Positions 1 through 7,910 of a stretch of DNA of 32,772 nt are shown piece after piece. A program made the translations under genes and the position numbers. Source of the DNA: Chitinophagaceae bacterium (lineage in GTDB: Bacteria; Bacteroidota; Bacteroidia; Chitinophagales; Chitinophagaceae). Location of the stretch: positions 1-32,772 of the forward strand of contig JAGIAP010000018.1 of assembly GCA_017744805.1 (NCBI GenBank). Direction: 5' to 3'. Within the stretch, counting starts at the first letter, position 1, and every line of letters begins with the position of its first letter. The notes under the pieces are model-generated. The model was not told the DNA's origin. It did no database searches and saw only the letters and a list, made by a program, of their open reading frames with translations.

Positions 1-1
1 G

Positions 2-70
2 GGCAAAGTGATCAATTATCTTAAAAAGAAAACGAACACGGAGATCAGCCTGGAGCGCATCCGTATGTAG
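2..70 (+). CDS. C-terminal fragment of an unknown gene cut by the window edge
   Basis: Frame 2 is open from the window edge to a TAG stop and reads as a lysine-rich tail ending ...SLERIRM. The next start lies 5 nt after this stop, which is the spacing expected inside an operon. Only about 22 residues are visible, so no family can be named, and a chance open frame is possible. Confidence 0.35.
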   Translation, partial: GKVINYLKKKTNTEISLERIRM

Positions 71-75
71 AAAAA

Positions 76-468
76 TTGAATGCAGACGATTATACCACCT
101 CTATGGTTGGCATCAAAATGAAACTGGCGCACAAAAGAAGCACCTCAAAAAAATGGAATGCTTCCGATGCTACACAGAGAAAACACCTTATCCAGATATT
201 GAAAGATCTTATCAAAGAGTTTGAAAGCGAACCAGAGAAAACGGTCCCCATTCCACTCGACTTCCTCTATAAAAACAGTCACTACCAGGGCGTGGGCATT
301 CCTGTAATGAGTAGTTGTGTGAATGGCGTTTGCCAACAGGTAGACATCACCTTAAACAACAAGCATATCGGCGTGATCCGCAATACAACAAAGGGTTGGC
401 GGATCACAGGTGTGGCGCAGGGGCTCGTAAATACCATCGGTGATCTGATATCACAGACATATGAGTAA
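76..468 (+). CDS. Hypothetical protein, about 130 aa
   Basis: I do not recognise this protein. The open frame begins at a TTG codon 5 nt after the preceding stop. No ATG lies further upstream in frame, because a TAA sits at 22-24. An in-frame ATG at 103 (MVGIKMKLAH) is an equally good start and would give about 121 aa. There is no signal peptide or membrane segment. The N-terminal half is basic and helical-looking (KWNASDATQRKHLIQILKDL). The C-terminal half looks beta-rich (VCQQVDITLNNKHIGVI) and contains two nearby cysteines (SSCVNGVCQ). It probably shares a transcript with the truncated gene to its left. The KGG gene follows after 133 bp and likely has its own promoter. I am fairly sure it is coding but have no functional call. 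Confidence 0.6.
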   Translation: MNADDYTTSMVGIKMKLAHKRSTSKKWNASDATQRKHLIQILKDLIKEFESEPEKTVPIPLDFLYKNSHYQGVGIPVMSSCVNGVCQQVDITLNNKHIGVIRNTTKGWRITGVAQGLVNTIGDLISQTYE

Positions 469-601
469 TTCGCTCCACCATTCTGATTATTTCTCACCTC
501 ACCCCTCCCATCTTACACATAAAAGTTTTATGAATGCACAGGCATAAGCTTTGATGAATTTGCATTACTCTCACTCATTCTTAACTATAAACAATAAAAT
601 T

Positions 602-1534
602 ATGGCAACAAGAAGAAGTACCCGCACGCAGGGTTCAAATGGTGGATCCCGCTATGGCCGTGGAATGCAACAAGGCTATGGCCAGGGACAAGGTCAGGGA
701 TACGGACGCGGCAATGGCTTTCAGGGCCGCTACGACGAGTATGAAGAAGACGAGGACGTAGATACGGACTACGACGAGGATTATGATGAGGACGAAGATG
801 AAGAGGATCACAACCGGGGCCGCATGTATGGCAGGCATGAAGAAGAGGATTATGATGAGGATGAAGACTATGATGAAGACGAGGACGAAGAGGAAGAGGA
901 TCGTTACCGTCCTATGAGCAGATATGGCCATGAAGAAGAGGACGAGGACGAATACGATGAGGATTATGAAGAAGATGAGGACGAAGAGGAAGATGAGGGC
1001 CGCAGGCACCATGGCTCATATGGTGGCGGAGGCCGCTCCCGCCGTGGATTTGGAGGCATGAGCAAAGAGCGTGTTCGCGCCATTGCAGCAAAAGGCGGTC
1101 GCCATTCCCATCAAAACGACTCCGGCCGGTCATCAGAAGGCAGACGTCGCTATGATGAGGACGAGGATCGTCGTGGCCGCGGAAGATCATCATCATCATC
1201 CCGCAGCCGTTCCGGTAATCAGCGCAGGAATGCAGACGGCACTTTCCGTAGCAGTTCATCCGGTGGCCGGGGCTCTTCCAACGGCAGAAGCTCAGGAAGC
1301 AGCAGCAGGTCCTCTGAAGGCCGTCGTTCAGGAAGCAGCAGTGGCAGCACGCGCAGCCATTCCGGAAACAGAAGCGGTTCTTCCCGTTCCGGAAGCAATT
1401 CATCCAGTAGCAGGAGCGCTTCCAACCGAAGCCAGTCAGGCACCCGAACTAATTCCAACCGCGGCAAGAGCTCATCCGGAAGCCGCAGCAAATCATCTTC
1501 CGGAAGAAGTAAGAGCAAGAGCCACTCACGCTGA
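602..1534 (+). CDS. KGG-motif (stress-induced, YciG/Con-10-like) protein with acidic repeat block and Arg/Ser-rich tail
   Basis: I place the start at the ATG at 602 (MATRRSTRTQ, 310 aa), not the longer ORF start at 551, because the extra 17 residues do not resemble the rest. Four zones are visible: a Gly/Gln/Tyr/Arg-rich N-terminus (about 1-45); an acidic block of Asp/Glu/Tyr repeats such as YDEDEDYDEDEDEEEE (about 50-140); a single KGG motif, GFGGMSKERVRAIAAKGGRH (about 155-180); and a very long Ser/Arg/Gly tail with RNADGTFR. The KGG motif defines the small stress-induced family of YciG and fungal Con-10. Those proteins are usually under 100 aa, so this one is greatly extended. It lies 27 bp upstream of a YciE/YciF-type gene, the classic partner of yciG. 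It is probably intrinsically disordered and cytoplasmic, and its biochemical role is unknown. The repeats create several long shadow ORFs in other frames. Confidence 0.8.
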   Translation: MATRRSTRTQGSNGGSRYGRGMQQGYGQGQGQGYGRGNGFQGRYDEYEEDEDVDTDYDEDYDEDEDEEDHNRGRMYGRHEEEDYDEDEDYDEDEDEEEEDRYRPMSRYGHEEEDEDEYDEDYEEDEDEEEDEGRRHHGSYGGGGRSRRGFGGMSKERVRAIAAKGGRHSHQNDSGRSSEGRRRYDEDEDRRGRGRSSSSSRSRSGNQRRNADGTFRSSSSGGRGSSNGRSSGSSSRSSEGRRSGSSSGSTRSHSGNRSGSSRSGSNSSSSRSASNRSQSGTRTNSNRGKSSSGSRSKSSSGRSKSKSHSR

Positions 1535-1561
1535 TCCATTTTTCTATTTTAAAAATCGAGT

Positions 1562-2239
1562 ATGAAAACAGCCACTAAAACCGGCAGCAAGAGCAGCACT
1601 AAGAGCAGCAGATCATCCGGAGAGGGCCAGGGCTCAACCACCAATGGCATGGAGAGCTCCGGCAATCAACAACAACAGGGATCACAACAATCTCAGCCCT
1701 CCTATCTTCAACGGTTCTTCACGGATCAGTTGAAAGATATGTACTACGCTGAGAAAGAATTGCTGAAAGGTCTGGAGCTGATGAAGCAGTCTTCCACCAC
1801 CGAAGAGCTGGAGGATGCATTTGAGCAACACCACAAACAAACCGGGCGCCATATTGAGCGCCTGGAGAAAGTGTTCCGAATCATCGGCAAAAAACCGGAA
1901 GCAAAGAAATGTGAAGCCATGGAAGGTCTGTTGAGAGAAGCCAGGACCATCATCGATGAAACCACCGAAGGCTCGCTCACCCGTGATGCTGCCCTGATCA
2001 TTGCCGCTCAGAAAATTGAGCACTATGAGATAGCCACCTATGGAGGGCTGGTACAACTGGCCGTCACCATGGACCTTGACCGGGCCGCATCCATCCTGGA
2101 AAGAACATTGAACGAGGAAGAGGAAACAGATCAGTTGCTCACTGATATCGCCGAGTCCTATGTTAATGTGAATGCCGAACAGGAAGGAGGTTACTCATGG
2201 CAAAGAGAAGAAATGCCGCAACTCAGCAATAGCTTCTGA
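1562..2239 (+). CDS. YciE/YciF ferritin-like domain protein (DUF892)
   Basis: The 225-aa product has a disordered Lys/Ser/Thr/Gln tail (about 1-47) and a DUF892 four-helix domain (about 48-215). The family opening is clear: FTDQLKDMYYAEKELLKGLE. Candidate metal ligands follow on later helices: FEQHHKQTGRHIERLEKVF, AQKIEHYEIATYGGL and LNEEEETDQLL. DUF892 proteins adopt a ferritin/rubrerythrin fold with a di-metal site and are linked to general stress responses. The physiological reaction is not settled. The gene follows the KGG gene by 27 bp on the same strand, matching the yciG-yciF pairing of enterobacteria, so co-transcription is likely. The N-terminal Ser/Lys-rich tail is not part of the core family. 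It resembles the tail of the neighbouring KGG protein, and it may direct interaction or co-localisation. Confidence 0.88.
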   Translation: MKTATKTGSKSSTKSSRSSGEGQGSTTNGMESSGNQQQQGSQQSQPSYLQRFFTDQLKDMYYAEKELLKGLELMKQSSTTEELEDAFEQHHKQTGRHIERLEKVFRIIGKKPEAKKCEAMEGLLREARTIIDETTEGSLTRDAALIIAAQKIEHYEIATYGGLVQLAVTMDLDRAASILERTLNEEEETDQLLTDIAESYVNVNAEQEGGYSWQREEMPQLSNSF

Positions 2240-2264
2240 CAACAGGCAGCAGAAGCCATGGATC

Positions 2265-2307
2265 GATCCGCCGGTTGAACGATATATCATTGTTTTTCCG
2301 GCGGATC
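2265..2307. terminator. Inverted repeat between convergent genes, possible terminator
   Basis: Perfect 10-bp arms GATCCGCCGG and CCGGCGGATC flank a 23-nt loop. The repeat sits between the DUF892 stop and the end of the convergent MFS gene, and the right arm lies inside the last MFS codons. Neither strand has a U-tract after the stem, and the loop is long, so termination is inferred from position only. Confidence 0.4.
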
Positions 2308-3816
2308 ATTATTTTCTGCAGGCACCACCGCTTTCTTTCGTCCATTATTCCTTTCCGGATGCAATGTTCTCTTGAAGATACCCCATAGTTGCTCCTGCCA
2401 TCCGATCAACTGACCGATGAGAAAATAATCCTTCAGATTATGCCGGATGCTGCTGCGCATCACACGCATCACTTCATCTTTCTCCACTTCTCCCTTTTCT
2501 TCCACGGCCACCAGCAATTCCAGGGAGAGGAAGGCCAGTAAGGCGCCGATCAGGAAAAGGAAATTCCATTCATGTAAACTCACCAGGTGCAATATCTTGT
2601 TCAGTTTGGGCCCTGAATATTCCACATTGATCACGATCCTCCGGCTGGTAAAATAATCGGCCAGCAATCCACCTACCAGGGGAGCCAACGATGAGAAGGC
2701 CGAAGTGACGATATTCTTGGCGGAAAGATAAACGATGGATTCATTGCGGGAAGCCAGTTTCAGGCCGATATTGGTGAGGGAAAGATTGATCCCTGCATTG
2801 GCGATGCCGTATGCGATATGCAGTACGATCAGCAAGGCAAGATTGGCATAAAAACGGGAATAGATCCCCACAAAGCACCAGCCGATCAATACCAGTATGA
2901 ACAATGGCCCGCAGATAGCGAGGATGGTCTTGTTGCTATACCGGTCAGAGAAAACGCCCCACATCCTCACCGTGAGGATGCTTGACAACTGGCTGAGAAT
3001 AGTAAGCCCGATGATCCAGGACAAGGACATGCCCAGGGTTTTCATCATGAACACACTGAAGAAGGGCGTGGCCAGGTTGAAAGCAAATATCCAGGCAGAG
3101 TTGAAAAGGAGCAGTTTCCTGAAATTCTTATCATTCAAAGGTTTCAACAAGAGCTTGAATATATTTTCATTGGTAAGGATGGATCTGGGCTCGGGCGCTT
3201 TCGACAGCACGATGGCCCCGATCACTCCCGCCGTACCTGCGGCAATGAACATCACGGAATAAGTAGTAAGCTCGTATTGGGGAAAATTATCCTTCACATA
3301 ATCGATGGCCAGGGCAAGCGTAAGGCTAAGCAGTACATTCAGCAATTGCATATTCCTGGCCCTTCTGGCAAAATAAGACCCCAGCAATTCCTCGGGCACC
3401 AGGTCTTTCATCCAGGCATTCCAACTGGGACCGGCAATGGATCCGAACAAATAATAGAAAAAGAGAAAGAAGATGACGGGCTCGATGGTGGAAGTATTGC
3501 CCAGCAAGGTCATGCAACCGATCAGGATCAGGGGCGTTCTTGCAAAAAGAGAACAGATCACACTGATGGCCCTTCTGTTATTGTAACGGCGCACCAGCCA
3601 GATGGAGATCAATTGAAATACATTCACCAGAGTAGGAAGGGCTGCCAGTAACCCGATCTCGAAATTATTCGCACCCAGCAACAGGGCAAAAGCCACCATG
3701 AATGCGCCGCCGGTCAACGTGGTCATGGCTTCTGTGGCAAGCCCATCTCCGATCACATATTTCAATCCGGCCTTTACTTCCTGGTCTGTCAATGTTGATT
3801 TTGGCGAGAGCCTCAT
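2287..3816 (-). CDS. MFS transporter, about 509 aa
   Basis: This is a polytopic inner-membrane protein of the major facilitator type with about 12 hydrophobic segments. Examples are GGAFMVAFALLLGANNFEIG near the N-terminus, VIFFLFFYYLFGSIAGPSWN around residues 135-155, and FLFLIGALLAFLSLELLVAV near 425-445. A short basic loop after TM2 (VRRYNNRRAI) fits the cytoplasmic 2-3 loop. The roughly 65-residue hydrophilic C-terminal extension is basic and then Pro/Glu-rich. It lies 27 bp downstream of the GT9 gene on the same strand, so it is probably the last gene of the leftward glycan arm. The substrate cannot be read from sequence. Export or import of a sugar or glycoconjugate intermediate is a guess from context. 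Confidence 0.82.
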   Translation of the reverse strand: MRLSPKSTLTDQEVKAGLKYVIGDGLATEAMTTLTGGAFMVAFALLLGANNFEIGLLAALPTLVNVFQLISIWLVRRYNNRRAISVICSLFARTPLILIGCMTLLGNTSTIEPVIFFLFFYYLFGSIAGPSWNAWMKDLVPEELLGSYFARRARNMQLLNVLLSLTLALAIDYVKDNFPQYELTTYSVMFIAAGTAGVIGAIVLSKAPEPRSILTNENIFKLLLKPLNDKNFRKLLLFNSAWIFAFNLATPFFSVFMMKTLGMSLSWIIGLTILSQLSSILTVRMWGVFSDRYSNKTILAICGPLFILVLIGWCFVGIYSRFYANLALLIVLHIAYGIANAGINLSLTNIGLKLASRNESIVYLSAKNIVTSAFSSLAPLVGGLLADYFTSRRIVINVEYSGPKLNKILHLVSLHEWNFLFLIGALLAFLSLELLVAVEEKGEVEKDEVMRVMRSSIRHNLKDYFLIGQLIGWQEQLWGIFKRTLHPERNNGRKKAVVPAENNDPPEKQ

Positions 3817-3843
3817 AGGTTCGTATTGTGCGTTCTAACTGTA

Positions 3844-4953
3844 TCAACAATGTTCGTGCCTGTTAATGTTGGTGGCGCGATATAATTCCCGGATGGCCAT
3901 CGCCACCGCTTCAGGCTCAGGAAAAGGTACGAAATCCCGGTAAAGAAGCTGGTCTACCCAGTGTATTATTTCATTTTTACTTTTCAATAGTTCCGATACG
4001 GAGAACGGCAAAATCGTGGACGGAACTTTCCAGGGTATATGTTGTGGATTGGTATTGGCATATAGCACCACCACCGGGGTTTGGCGTGCAGCCGCAATAT
4101 GAATGGTACCCGTGTTCACAGCCACCACCAGTTGTGCTGCATCTACCACAGCTATCAATTCTCCCAGGTCCAGCTTGCCTCCCATATCGAAAGCCTGCGG
4201 GCCGATACCTTTGGCTATGGCGCAGGTAAGGGCACGTTCATTTAGCCCGCCTGTGATCAATAGCTGCATGTTTTCCCCGATCAATTGTCCAACCCTGATC
4301 CATAGCCGGGAAGGATAGATCCGCTTTTCTTCGCTTACCCCCGGATGAAAGATCATGAAGGGTTTATCCGTATCCATTCCCGCCTGTTTGAGTTTGGCGT
4401 ACAGACGCTCCTTATCTTGCTCCCCTACCTCGAGGTACAAATGATCGGAAATGGCAGTAGCGCCAATACAATGTACCAGCCCGATATCGCGCTGCACCTG
4501 GTGTTGCGTGAACGAATAAGGCTCCTTGTCTGGCACCCAATGCGTCAGCAGCCCGTAAGGATTTTCCCTGCAATAGGCCAACCGTTGGGGAATGCCCGCC
4601 ATACAAGTAAGCAATGCTGCCGGTAAAGCAGACTGGCTATATACCGTGAAGATCACCACTCCATCAAAGCCTTTTTCGCGGATGGTAGCCGCCAATTCCA
4701 TTATTCCATTTTCATCACAACTCCCTTTGTGGCTCACCCAGGGCAGGTCCGCGATCATGATATCATCCACTTCAGGAATGAACGGCGCCACCAATTTCCC
4801 CATGGACGAGGTAAGGATGGTGATCCTGCCATCGAAACTTTGTTTCAACGCGCGTAGCGCAGGAGTTGTCATAATGAGATCGCCCATATTATCAGCACGG
4901 ATACAAAGCAGGTTCCTGCAAGGCTTCCAGGGTATGGCTTTTTGCAAGATCAT
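3844..4953 (-). CDS. Glycosyltransferase family 9 (heptosyltransferase-like)
   Basis: I choose the ATG at 4953 (MILQKAIPW, 369 aa) over the ORF start at 4986. This ATG overlaps the upstream phosphatase stop as TAATG, a coupling arrangement, and the 11 extra residues have no family match. The N-terminal GT9 signature is present: CIRADNMGDLIMTTPALRAL. The C-terminal donor-binding signature is LVVAVNTGTIHIAAARQTP followed by VVLYANTNP. GT9 enzymes are GT-B fold inverting transferases that typically move heptose from ADP-heptose onto LPS core at the cytoplasmic face of the inner membrane. A GmhB-like phosphatase just upstream supports a heptose-type donor, though GT9 members in Bacteroidota can use other sugars. 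The usual Asp/Ser before the TG motif is replaced here (VNTGT), which may alter specificity. Confidence 0.87.
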   Translation of the reverse strand: MILQKAIPWKPCRNLLCIRADNMGDLIMTTPALRALKQSFDGRITILTSSMGKLVAPFIPEVDDIMIADLPWVSHKGSCDENGIMELAATIREKGFDGVVIFTVYSQSALPAALLTCMAGIPQRLAYCRENPYGLLTHWVPDKEPYSFTQHQVQRDIGLVHCIGATAISDHLYLEVGEQDKERLYAKLKQAGMDTDKPFMIFHPGVSEEKRIYPSRLWIRVGQLIGENMQLLITGGLNERALTCAIAKGIGPQAFDMGGKLDLGELIAVVDAAQLVVAVNTGTIHIAAARQTPVVVLYANTNPQHIPWKVPSTILPFSVSELLKSKNEIIHWVDQLLYRDFVPFPEPEAVAMAIRELYRATNINRHEHC

Positions 4954-5501
4954 TACGGACAAATGATGCGGGCGATATCTTTCCAATTGTCACCAATATG
5001 ACCGGGCGTTCTGTAACGTCCTTTCAGCCATTCAGTCTCATTGCCCTGATTAAGTAATATGGTTTTGCATTTCGCCTTGTTGCCCGCTTCCACGTCATCC
5101 AGGATATCCCCGATCATCCAGGACTGGCGCAGATCGATACCCCATTCCATGGCAGCCCTCAAAAGCATGCCCGGCAAGGGCTTCCTGCACATGCAATAAC
5201 AAGCATACTCCCCGCTACCAGCCGGATGATGCGGGCAATAATAAAATCCCCGGAGCTGGATATGCTGTCGGCGCAATGCTGCCGCCAAACAGAGATACTG
5301 CCGGTGCAGTGCGCTCTCGGTTATTGCTCCCAGTGAGATGCCAGGCTGGTTGCTCACCAGCAATAAGAGGTAACGGGCCTGCTGCAGTTTCTCCAATGCC
5401 ATTACCGCTCCAGGCAGCCATTCGATATAACGAGGGTCAACGTTGAAAGGAATATTCCTTATCAGGGTTCCATCTTTGTCTATGAATACCGCTTTCTTCA
5501 T
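4953..5501 (-). CDS. gmhB: HAD-IIIA phosphatase, GmhB-like (heptose 1,7-bisphosphate phosphatase family)
   Basis: At 182 aa this matches the usual GmhB/HisB-N size. HAD motif I is FIDKDGTLI near the N-terminus, with the first Asp as nucleophile. Motif II is LLVSNQPGIS, and motif III is WMIGDILDDVEAGN. The family's zinc-binding loop is present as YYCPHHPAG followed by CYCMCRKP. Known GmhB enzymes dephosphorylate D-glycero-D-manno-heptose 1,7-bisphosphate on the way to ADP- or GDP-heptose. Close relatives act on histidinol phosphate or other sugar phosphates, so the substrate is inferred from the GT9 neighbours. The start overlaps the preceding GT4 gene by 65 nt, and the stop overlaps the GT9 start (TAATG), so the arm is tightly coupled. 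No other heptose-synthesis gene (GmhA, HldE/HddA/HddC) is in the window. Confidence 0.82.
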   Translation of the reverse strand: MKKAVFIDKDGTLIRNIPFNVDPRYIEWLPGAVMALEKLQQARYLLLLVSNQPGISLGAITESALHRQYLCLAAALRRQHIQLRGFYYCPHHPAGSGEYACYCMCRKPLPGMLLRAAMEWGIDLRQSWMIGDILDDVEAGNKAKCKTILLNQGNETEWLKGRYRTPGHIGDNWKDIARIICP

Positions 5502-6762
5502 AATTCCTGTTTTCTGCTTCCAGTATGGATCTTCTCGACATTATCTTCTCATACACCGTATCGATGGATGTGGCCACCTTTTCCCAGGTGAACATCTTGT
5601 TCACCCGCTGAAGGCCATTCTTACGCATATAGTTGTGCATGAATTTATCCTGCATCAATTGAAATATCATACGGGCCGTGCTGACAGGGTCTTTCGGTGG
5701 CACCAGGAACCCGGTGAGCCTGTCCACCACACTGTATTTGATGCCACCCACATTGGCGCCTACCACCGGAGTGCCACAGGCCATCGCTTCCAGCGGCGTG
5801 ATGCCGAATGGCTCATACCAGGGAACGGAAACAAATACATCTGCTGCGGAGTAATAATATTTCAATACAGAGCGATCCTTTCTTCCTGCAAATTGAACGG
5901 TCTGCTCCGCCCTGCAATCTTTGGCGATCTGCATCAGCCTTCTTATCTCCGGTGTTGCAGCCGGATCGGGGAGCTCGGCTTCGCCACCCACCACTATCAG
6001 TTTCAATTTCCGTATATGCCCCTGTAAGCTGGCAGTGGCGCGGATCACATCCTCCACCCCTTTTCTCGGCACCATCCTTCCCAATTGCAACACTATCTTA
6101 TCCTGCCGTCTCAATCCCAGGCGCTCCCTCGCCTCCTGTTTGTCCACCGGCCAAAACTCCCGGGGATTGAAACCACAAGGCACCACTTCAATTTTTTCCG
6201 TTGCAGCGCGATAGTGATCGATGAGATCCAATCTGTCCTGCGGACATTCAGCGATCAAACAATCCGCATCCCTTACCAAAAAGGATTCGATGGCCAATCT
6301 TTCCACCGGGAATCCATCAGCTTGCTGCTGATGCAATCTCCGCACTTTGCCCAATGCATGAAAAGTGATCACGTAAGGCAGGTGCAGCTCGCGTTTCAGT
6401 TTTGCAGCCACCATGGCCGACATGAAGAAATGGGCGTGCACCAGTTTATACAATAACCTGTTCTTTCTGATATAGGCTTGCATGGCAGTAGCAAATGCGC
6501 CCATATGATCCATCAAATATTCTTTGGGAATATACATCGCCGGACCTGCCTGGATATGGATCACCCTGATGCCCGGTTTCCATTCAACGGTCTCGGGCAG
6601 GTCTTCCCGATCCTTCCGAGTGTAGATGTCTATCTCATATCCCATGCCTGCAAGTTGAGTGCTGAGCTCGGACACATACACGTTTTGGCCACCATTGTCA
6701 ACTCCTCCCAGTGAGGCAAGTGGCGAAGCGTGCTCACTGATAAATGCAACTTTCTGTTTCAT
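5437..6762 (-). CDS. Glycosyltransferase family 4, sucrose-synthase-like branch
   Basis: The 441-aa GT-B fold retaining transferase has two Rossmann lobes. The N-lobe starts FISEHASPLASLGGVDNGGQ, a glycine-rich acceptor loop typical of the sucrose-phosphate-synthase-like GT4 branch, and continues VHAHFFMSAMVAAK and ITFHALG. The C-lobe has VLQLGRMVPRKGVEDVI and the nucleotide-sugar E-x7-E motif in EPFGITPLEAMACGTPVVG. It is presumably cytoplasmic and uses a nucleotide sugar. The last roughly 21 codons overlap the start of the phosphatase gene in another frame; the tail after LEAENRNYEESG looks like frame read-through rather than a conserved domain. The GT4 gene at 6774 lies 11 bp upstream in the same operon. 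Confidence 0.88.
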   Translation of the reverse strand: MKQKVAFISEHASPLASLGGVDNGGQNVYVSELSTQLAGMGYEIDIYTRKDREDLPETVEWKPGIRVIHIQAGPAMYIPKEYLMDHMGAFATAMQAYIRKNRLLYKLVHAHFFMSAMVAAKLKRELHLPYVITFHALGKVRRLHQQQADGFPVERLAIESFLVRDADCLIAECPQDRLDLIDHYRAATEKIEVVPCGFNPREFWPVDKQEARERLGLRRQDKIVLQLGRMVPRKGVEDVIRATASLQGHIRKLKLIVVGGEAELPDPAATPEIRRLMQIAKDCRAEQTVQFAGRKDRSVLKYYYSAADVFVSVPWYEPFGITPLEAMACGTPVVGANVGGIKYSVVDRLTGFLVPPKDPVSTARMIFQLMQDKFMHNYMRKNGLQRVNKMFTWEKVATSIDTVYEKIMSRRSILEAENRNYEESGIHRQRWNPDKEYSFQR

Positions 6763-6773
6763 GCTTTACATTT

Positions 6774-7736
6774 TTAGTTCGCTACAGAACGGAAGAGTGT
6801 TTCCCAATCCCTTGCAAACCTGGTGATATTGAATTTGTTTAATGCTGTTTGTTTGGCATGCTTTCCCATCAGGCGGGCCAGGTCTCTGTTTTCCAGTAAA
6901 TGCAGCATATTATCTATCAGCACACTGATATTGGTATGAACAAAACCGGAATAACAATGGCGGATCGTACAGGCGTACTCCGTGGTGGCCAGGGCAACAA
7001 CGGGCAAGCCGCCCATCATCGCTTCCAGGAAAGAAAGCCCCAGGCTTGTATGACGTATTGGGTTGAAGAAAAATCGATAATTGGATAAAAAAGCGGGTAA
7101 CTGCGGATGAAGCACTTCTCCCAGGCCTCCATATTTTTCAGTGCCCATTCCGGCGAGATCGAGGGGCACCTGTTCCCTTACCTGTTCAAAGATATCCCAG
7201 CCGGTGATCCTTCCACGTTCACGGATATGATTGATCACCACGATACCCTTGTCCAGTTCTCCGTTGTATTCAATGGCTGACTCCATCACTCCATGCTCTA
7301 TCACCCGCACATCGGGAACAGATTGTTGCCACATCAATTTATTATAGTGGGTCACATGTACAAGTGTAATATTATTATCATCCATAGGATGACAGGACAG
7401 TACGGCATGGCCCGAAGGGGCGTTATGTTCCAGGTAAACACGGGGGAGTGCCCGCTGCGCGTCCGACAAGATCTCGTACTGATCTGTCTGGAAATTCCTG
7501 GCAGACTGAAAGAGCACACAATCGAATCTCATTTCTTTCACCTGCCCGATGGGCACTTCAATAACATTGTCGCCAAAGGGAAATGTCTCTCCCCTTCCGT
7601 AATACCCTTCCCTGGCGGGATCTGAAACGGGAATGAAGATATCGATGGCTGCCTGTGATAAATAGTAGAGATAACTACCGTGAATATGCCAGGTAAAAAT
7701 GGAGAACCTTTTGCTGAGCGATGGTGCTGTTGTCAT
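6774..7736 (-). CDS. Glycosyltransferase, GT4-like, short N-lobe
   Basis: The 320-aa protein is the first gene of the leftward arm. The N-terminus contains FSIFTWHIHGSYLYYLSQA, a GT-B style opening. A His-rich core (YLEHNAPSGHAVL, VHVTHYNKLMW) precedes the C-lobe signature FFFNPIRHTSLGLSFLEAMM followed by GGLPVVALATTEYA, equivalent to the E-x7-E region of GT4. It is shorter than typical GT4 enzymes (about 350-400 aa), mainly in the N-lobe. Similar short proteins in Bacteroidota are annotated as glycosyltransferase family 1/4. Donor and acceptor are unknown. It is followed after 11 bp by the second GT4 gene. I see no signal peptide or membrane span. Confidence 0.78.
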   Translation of the reverse strand: MTTAPSLSKRFSIFTWHIHGSYLYYLSQAAIDIFIPVSDPAREGYYGRGETFPFGDNVIEVPIGQVKEMRFDCVLFQSARNFQTDQYEILSDAQRALPRVYLEHNAPSGHAVLSCHPMDDNNITLVHVTHYNKLMWQQSVPDVRVIEHGVMESAIEYNGELDKGIVVINHIRERGRITGWDIFEQVREQVPLDLAGMGTEKYGGLGEVLHPQLPAFLSNYRFFFNPIRHTSLGLSFLEAMMGGLPVVALATTEYACTIRHCYSGFVHTNISVLIDNMLHLLENRDLARLMGKHAKQTALNKFNITRFARDWETLFRSVAN

Positions 7737-7910
7737 TTGCTATCATTATAGTACGGGGGGCCTTTCGGGAGAGGCGTCACTAATTCAATGCCGTTCGCAT
7801 TTGAGCAATAGTATGCACGGTTAGAACCGCATCGGGTATTGGAAATAAGGCCGGATGTAGCTACAGGTCTACAATTCATTCAGGGCATAGGTTTATTGCC
7901 TGACTGATAT
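7737..7910. promoter_or_regulatory. Divergent intergenic region of the glycan locus
   Basis: This 174-bp gap separates the two divergently transcribed arms, so it must hold promoters for both. A near match to the Bacteroidota -7 box (TAGGTTTA at 7888-7895, consensus TAnnTTTG) lies about 16 bp before the rightward start, but I find no correctly spaced TTTG -33 element. No obvious operator palindrome was seen. Confidence 0.45.

Noticed and set aside
635-1565. Long ORFs in other frames over the KGG gene (635-1012 -, 912-1403 -, 1071-1565 +, 1219-1539 -)
   Set aside because: They arise from repetitive GAT/GAA/AGC-type codons read in other frames. Their products are low-complexity Leu/Val, Cys/His or Ala strings with no family features.
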